Below are positions 52,042 through 55,164 of a stretch of 55,164 nucleotides of DNA, piece after piece. The translations under genes and the position numbers were made by a program. This DNA is from Ruminococcus sp. (GTDB lineage Bacteria > Bacillota > Clostridia > Oscillospirales > Ruminococcaceae), in assembly GCA_017450925.1 (NCBI GenBank), contig JAFSSS010000080.1, positions 1 through 55,164 on the forward strand. The letters are read 5' to 3'. Positions within the stretch are counted from its first letter, which is position 1. Each line of letters opens with the position of its first letter. The notes below the pieces were generated by a model. It saw only the letters and a list, made by a program, of their open reading frames with translations. It was not told the DNA's origin and searched no databases.

Positions 52042-53256
52042 TTACTTGTCGGCGATAACGTCGATGCCGGGAAGCACCTTGCCCTCGAGATACTCAAGGG
52101 ATGCGCCGCCGCCTGTGGATATGTGGCTCATCTTGTCAGCGAAGCCCAGCTGGATAACAGCCGCAGCGCTGTCGCCGCCGCCGATGATCGTTGTTGCATC
52201 GGTCTCGGCAAGGCTCTTGGCAACCGCGATAGTTCCCTTAGCGAGAACAGGGTTCTCGAACACGCCCATAGGACCGTTCCAAACGACTGTCTTAGCGCTC
52301 TTTACAGCCTCGGCATAAAGCTCGGCAGTCTTGGTGCCGATGTCAAGACCCATTTTGTCAGCGGGGATAGCGTCAACTACCTCGACCTCGATAGGAGCGT
52401 CGATAGGATCGGGGAAGCCGGCCGCAACGGTGGTATCAACAGGCAGGAGCAGCTTCTTTCCGGCAGCAGCAGCCTTTTCGATCATCTCCTTGCAGTAGTC
52501 GATCTTGGTATCGTCAACGAGAGATGTTCCGACCTCCTTGCCCTGTGCCTTCAGGAAGGTATAGGCCATGCCGCCGCCGATGATAAGGGTGTCACACTTC
52601 TCGATCAGGTTGTTGATAACGTTCAGCTTGTCAGCCACCTTGGCACCGCCGAGGATAGCAACGAAGGGACGAACAGGATCCTCAACAGCGTTGCCGAGGA
52701 AGTTGATCTCCTTCTGCATCAGATAGCCAACGGCAGTCTCCTTAACGAACTTGGTAACGCCTGCTGTGGAAGCATGGGCTCTGTGAGCGGAGCCGAAGGC
52801 GTCCATTACGAACACCTCGCCGTCAACCAGATCAGCCAGCTCCTTGGCGAAGCCCTCGCCGTTCTTGGTTTCCTCAGCGCCGCGGAAGCGGGTATTCTCG
52901 AGGACCACGATCTCGCCCTCTGCCATTTCAGCAACGGCCTTCTTGGCGTTGTCGCCTACGACTGTATCATCCTTTGCGAAGGTTACCTTTGCGCTTACCA
53001 GCTCTGCCAGTCTTGCGGCTGCGGGAGCCAGCGAAAACTTATCCTCGGGACCGTTCTTGGGCTTGCCGAGGTGGGAGCAGAGAACGACCTTGCCGCCGTC
53101 TGCGACCAGCTTATTGATAGTAGGCAGAGCCGCTGTGATACGGTTATCGTTAGTGATAACGCCGTCCTTCAGCGGAACGTTGAAGTCAACTCTTACGAGG
53201 ACCTTTTTGCCCTTGACATTAATGTCATCGACTGAAACCTTGTTTAAACCTGCCAT
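52042..53256 (-). CDS. pgk: Phosphoglycerate kinase
   Basis: This 404-residue enzyme transfers the acyl phosphate of 1,3-bisphosphoglycerate to ADP. It shows [55 protein letters not shown], the nucleotide loop [10 protein letters not shown] and the C-terminal GGGDSAAAV and [19 protein letters not shown] 53256 fits the family start; an in-frame upstream extension overlaps the promoter. It has its own promoter and terminator. gap, its usual partner, is not in the window. Confidence 0.96.
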   Translation of the reverse strand: MAGLNKVSVDDINVKGKKVLVRVDFNVPLKDGVITNDNRITAALPTINKLVADGGKVVLCSHLGKPKNGPEDKFSLAPAAARLAELVSAKVTFAKDDTVVGDNAKKAVAEMAEGEIVVLENTRFRGAEETKNGEGFAKELADLVDGEVFVMDAFGSAHRAHASTAGVTKFVKETAVGYLMQKEINFLGNAVEDPVRPFVAILGGAKVADKLNVINNLIEKCDTLIIGGGMAYTFLKAQGKEVGTSLVDDTKIDYCKEMIEKAAAAGKKLLLPVDTTVAAGFPDPIDAPIEVEVVDAIPADKMGLDIGTKTAELYAEAVKSAKTVVWNGPMGVFENPVLAKGTIAVAKSLAETDATTIIGGGDSAAAVIQLGFADKMSHISTGGGASLEYLEGKVLPGIDVIADK

Positions 53257-53335
53257 GATGTGACATCCTCTCATTATAAATTTTCGGGAGACCCGAATCA
53301 ATAACTTTTCCGCGGGGACAGACCCCGCCTTATCT

Positions 53336-53364
53336 ATTATATAATATACGCCGATAAAAATCAA
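53336..53364 (-). promoter_or_regulatory. Promoter for pgk
   Basis: TTGATT (53359-53364), 17 bases, TATAAT (53336-53341) on the minus strand. Confidence 0.82.
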
Positions 53365-53432
53365 GACTGTATCGAAAAGTTTTCAATTTCAACATACTTT
53401 TTCCGGCCTATGACCCGTCTTGAACACAGAGC

Positions 53433-53465
53433 AAAAACAGCGCACCCCGCGCAGGGGTACGCTGT
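53433..53465 (-). terminator. Terminator of DUF4261 gene
   Basis: ACAGCG (53437-53442) pairs with CGCTGT (53460-53465) with an inner ACCCC/GGGGT stem, followed on the minus strand by TTTTT. Confidence 0.85.
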
Positions 53466-53470
53466 CCGTA

Positions 53471-54241
53471 TCATTCTGTCATAAAGCCTATCTTGAGGCT
53501 CATGCCTTCAAAGGAAACGGCCTTTGAATAGGTCACCGAAAGATGCTGGTCGTCGGTAAAGCCGATAGTTTCGCCGTCCTTGAGAGTAACATCTCCGTTC
53601 AGAACATAATCGCCCACGGCCATAAGGAAGTTGAACATCTGCGGGGGCTGTGCCTTTGAGCCGATGACCTCGATCTCCTCCTTGCCGTAGGCCTTTAGGC
53701 CGTAGGTAAAGCCGCAGAGCAGGCTGTCCTTATTGAGATACATTCCTGCATGGAACATGATCGGTACCGGGAGCTGATCCTCCTTGATATGCTCGGCGAC
53801 ATCGACGAAGAAATTCTTCTCGAACACAGTGGGATTGCAGTAAACGCCAATGCAGTTTTTCAGCTTGGCAACAGCCGATGCCAGCTTGCAGAAGAGCAGC
53901 TTTGCATCTACCGGGTCATAGAAATCCTCGTCATTGTTCATGACTGCCACCATGACATGGGCGCCGTGCTTGGCGACCTCCTCCTTGGCATCCTTCCACA
54001 GGACGTTATTTCCGGCGCAGGCCTCGGCCTCGCCGTCGGGGATAGGCAGCGGCATTATGGATATTGCACAGTTATAGTCATCCACCGGGAAGACCACAGC
54101 GCCGTCCTTGATCTCGTCAGAGAACGAGATGCCCCAGTCCTCCTTCAGATTATGTCTAAAGCGCGGCCAGTCGAAATTCGCGTCTGTCATCAGCACGAAG
54201 CCGACCATGGTCTTATCCTTCTTGCTATTCTGTTCACTCAT
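53471..54241 (-). CDS. DUF4261 domain protein
   Basis: This 256-residue soluble protein has VGFVLMTDANFDWPRFRHNL at the N-terminus, an internal AHVMVAVMNNDEDF segment and a C-terminal GLKAYGKEEIEVIGSKAQPPQMFNFLM stretch; this matches the DUF4261 pattern. The function is unknown; the family is often found in Firmicutes and in Proteobacteria with type VI-related loci, which are not present here. It lies 66 bases after the phosphoribosyltransferase gene and ends with a terminator. Confidence 0.75.
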   Translation of the reverse strand: MSEQNSKKDKTMVGFVLMTDANFDWPRFRHNLKEDWGISFSDEIKDGAVVFPVDDYNCAISIMPLPIPDGEAEACAGNNVLWKDAKEEVAKHGAHVMVAVMNNDEDFYDPVDAKLLFCKLASAVAKLKNCIGVYCNPTVFEKNFFVDVAEHIKEDQLPVPIMFHAGMYLNKDSLLCGFTYGLKAYGKEEIEVIGSKAQPPQMFNFLMAVGDYVLNGDVTLKDGETIGFTDDQHLSVTYSKAVSFEGMSLKIGFMTE

Positions 54242-54274
54242 AGATTTATGTTCCTCTCAATAGTTATTAACGTC

Positions 54275-54301
54275 AAAAACGGCGCCCGCCCGGAGCGCCG
54301 G
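54275..54301 (-). terminator. Terminator of phosphoribosyltransferase gene
   Basis: CGGCGC (54280-54285) pairs with GCGCCG (54295-54300), followed on the minus strand by TTTTT, only seven bases after the stop codon. Confidence 0.85.
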
Positions 54302-54307
54302 TTTTAG

Positions 54308-54937
54308 TCAGATCTTGGAATAGCCGAAGCTGTTGATAAGCGCATCCACCTTCTGTCCGCTCTTGCACATTGGGCAGGCGTTGGAGCTGTAGCTGTCGTA
54401 TTTCGGCAGATCGTCATCGTGGAAGATAGCGTTAACGGTGATGCCGTGAGATTCCTTGATAGCCGAAAAGATAGCGCCGATAGCCGCAAGGCTTCCGTTG
54501 TAATACTGAAGGCAGTCAACAGCGCGGGTGATGCTCTTGCCGGTGGAGGCCGAGGAGATCAGCAGCAGTATCTGCTTGCCCCAGATCTTCTTTTGGGTGT
54601 TGTCGCGGAAAAGCAGCTGATTGTTCATATTCAGCTCGGGAGTTACGACTGCGATATCCGAGCCGGAGTTGATGCCTGTCTCGGACAGGGTCTCGGCAAG
54701 GAACGCGCCCAGCATCTCGGTGCCCTCCATGCAGATTATAGTGTCGATATGCGTGGTGGCATAATTAGAAGCCAACTCCACGGCGGCCTCCTTAGCCATT
54801 TTGTGGCTGGTCTTGATAGAGGTCATATCAACATAATAGTTGACGTGAGAGTGGTTAGTGGCAAAATGTCCGGGTATAATATTTATCTTTATACGGCGGT
54901 TCTTGTTGCTTTCTATGCTTTGAGATCTGTTTTCCAT
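54308..54937 (-). CDS. Divergent type I phosphoribosyltransferase-like protein
   Basis: This 209-residue protein has the fold pattern of orotate-type phosphoribosyltransferases: YYVDMTSIKTSHKMA near 34-48, the IICMEGTEMLGAFLAE segment and the PRPP-loop-like ILLLISSASTGKSI (123-136). The loop's acidic DD pair is replaced by S128-S129, unlike the intact PyrE at 9897-10556. A C188-P-M-C191 pair in its C-terminal tail could bind zinc. ATG 54937 follows AGGAGGG. Its promoter is a full consensus. It may be a purine/pyrimidine sensor or an altered enzyme; automatic annotation as pyrE would be doubtful. Confidence 0.72.
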   Translation of the reverse strand: MENRSQSIESNKNRRIKINIIPGHFATNHSHVNYYVDMTSIKTSHKMAKEAAVELASNYATTHIDTIICMEGTEMLGAFLAETLSETGINSGSDIAVVTPELNMNNQLLFRDNTQKKIWGKQILLLISSASTGKSITRAVDCLQYYNGSLAAIGAIFSAIKESHGITVNAIFHDDDLPKYDSYSSNACPMCKSGQKVDALINSFGYSKI

Positions 54938-54993
54938 TAATTTTTCCCTCCTGATAGCACTGCAATGCAGCATCATTCTGAAATCGTGTATAT

Positions 54994-55022
54994 ATTATAA
55001 CATAGGATTAACAAATTGTCAA
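54994..55022 (-). promoter_or_regulatory. Promoter for phosphoribosyltransferase-like gene
   Basis: TTGACA (55017-55022), 17 bases, TATAAT (54994-54999) on the minus strand: full consensus. Confidence 0.87.
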
Positions 55023-55078
55023 CTGTTAAGGCAACACCGCACGACCCGCGGCTAACGCCTCTGCACATCATCTGCTTG

Positions 55079-55163
55079 CCAGCTTTCCGTCATATTACCC
55101 AAATTCTCCTTGACTTGCGTCAGCAAGCCTGCGTCGAATTTAGGCAATCTGACGAAAAGCTGG
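55079..55163. repeat. Long imperfect palindrome at right edge
   Basis: Outer arms 55079-55092 and 55150-55163 match at 13 of 14 positions; further inward AAATTC/GAATTT pair, and CTTGC/GCAAG form the tip. The whole 85-base block can fold into one long hairpin. It may be a MITE-like repeat or the end of a mobile element that continues beyond the window; no open frame is seen in it. Confidence 0.55.
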
Positions 55164-55164
55164 A

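Overview
The window looks like chromosomal DNA from an anaerobic Gram-positive member of the Clostridia, most likely a Ruminococcus-like Oscillospiraceae. Supporting signs are a GH130 mannoside phosphorylase close to the Ruminococcus type, a sortase with an LPNTG substrate, a sporulation sigma factor SigK, indolepyruvate ferredoxin oxidoreductase, ECF-type vitamin transport, strong AGGAGG ribosome binding sites and many near-perfect TTGACA-17-TATAAT promoters. I see no rRNA, tRNA, CRISPR array, prophage or plasmid origin. Species assignment is inference.

Layout. 1-6.7 kb: degV, trmL and a pyridoxamine kinase (minus strand), divergent sigK, then an ECF sigma/anti-sigma pair and a GH130 phosphorylase. 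6.7-9.7 kb: a 620-base regulatory gap and a three-gene cell-surface cassette (LPNTG wall protein, sortase, membrane protein). 9.9-23.4 kb: a long minus-strand run: SulP transporter, iorAB, ecfA2/yoaK/ecfT, truA, a DUF5711-like gene, cvpA, a clpE-like chaperone and pyrE. 23.4-25.4 kb: a DUF3990 protein and a second ECF sigma/anti-sigma pair. 25.5-33.1 kb (plus strand): ruvC-ruvA-RAYT transposase-ruvB-membrane protein, then ilvB-lipoprotein-ilvN-ilvC. 33.1-39.5 kb (minus): membrane/spermidine-synthase-like fusion, recG, ABC-2 exporter and a membrane-anchored MerR regulator. 39.7-44.9 kb: flotillin operon, an AT-rich pair (papain-like protein, lipoprotein), an NfeD-like protein and a divergent XRE regulator sharing a duplicated operator. 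45.0-48.1 kb: lipoproteins and a radical SAM enzyme paired with a repeat-bearing lipoprotein. 48.1-55 kb: gpmI, tpiA and pgk with interspersed membrane genes, a DUF4261 protein, a divergent phosphoribosyltransferase and a long imperfect palindrome at the right edge.

The most interesting item is the radical SAM/lipoprotein cassette (46477-47955): a small lipoprotein with YGPP-containing repeats, translated just ahead of a SPASM-type radical SAM enzyme and driven by its own consensus promoter. It resembles a surface-displayed, post-translationally modified peptide system. Next come a REP-associated (RAYT) transposase gene nested in ruvAB, whose own coding sequence carries the palindromes found elsewhere in the window, and an XRE repressor whose 19-bp operator sits just downstream of both divergent -10 boxes. 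Much of the rest is housekeeping metabolism, DNA repair and envelope functions with unusual gene insertions.
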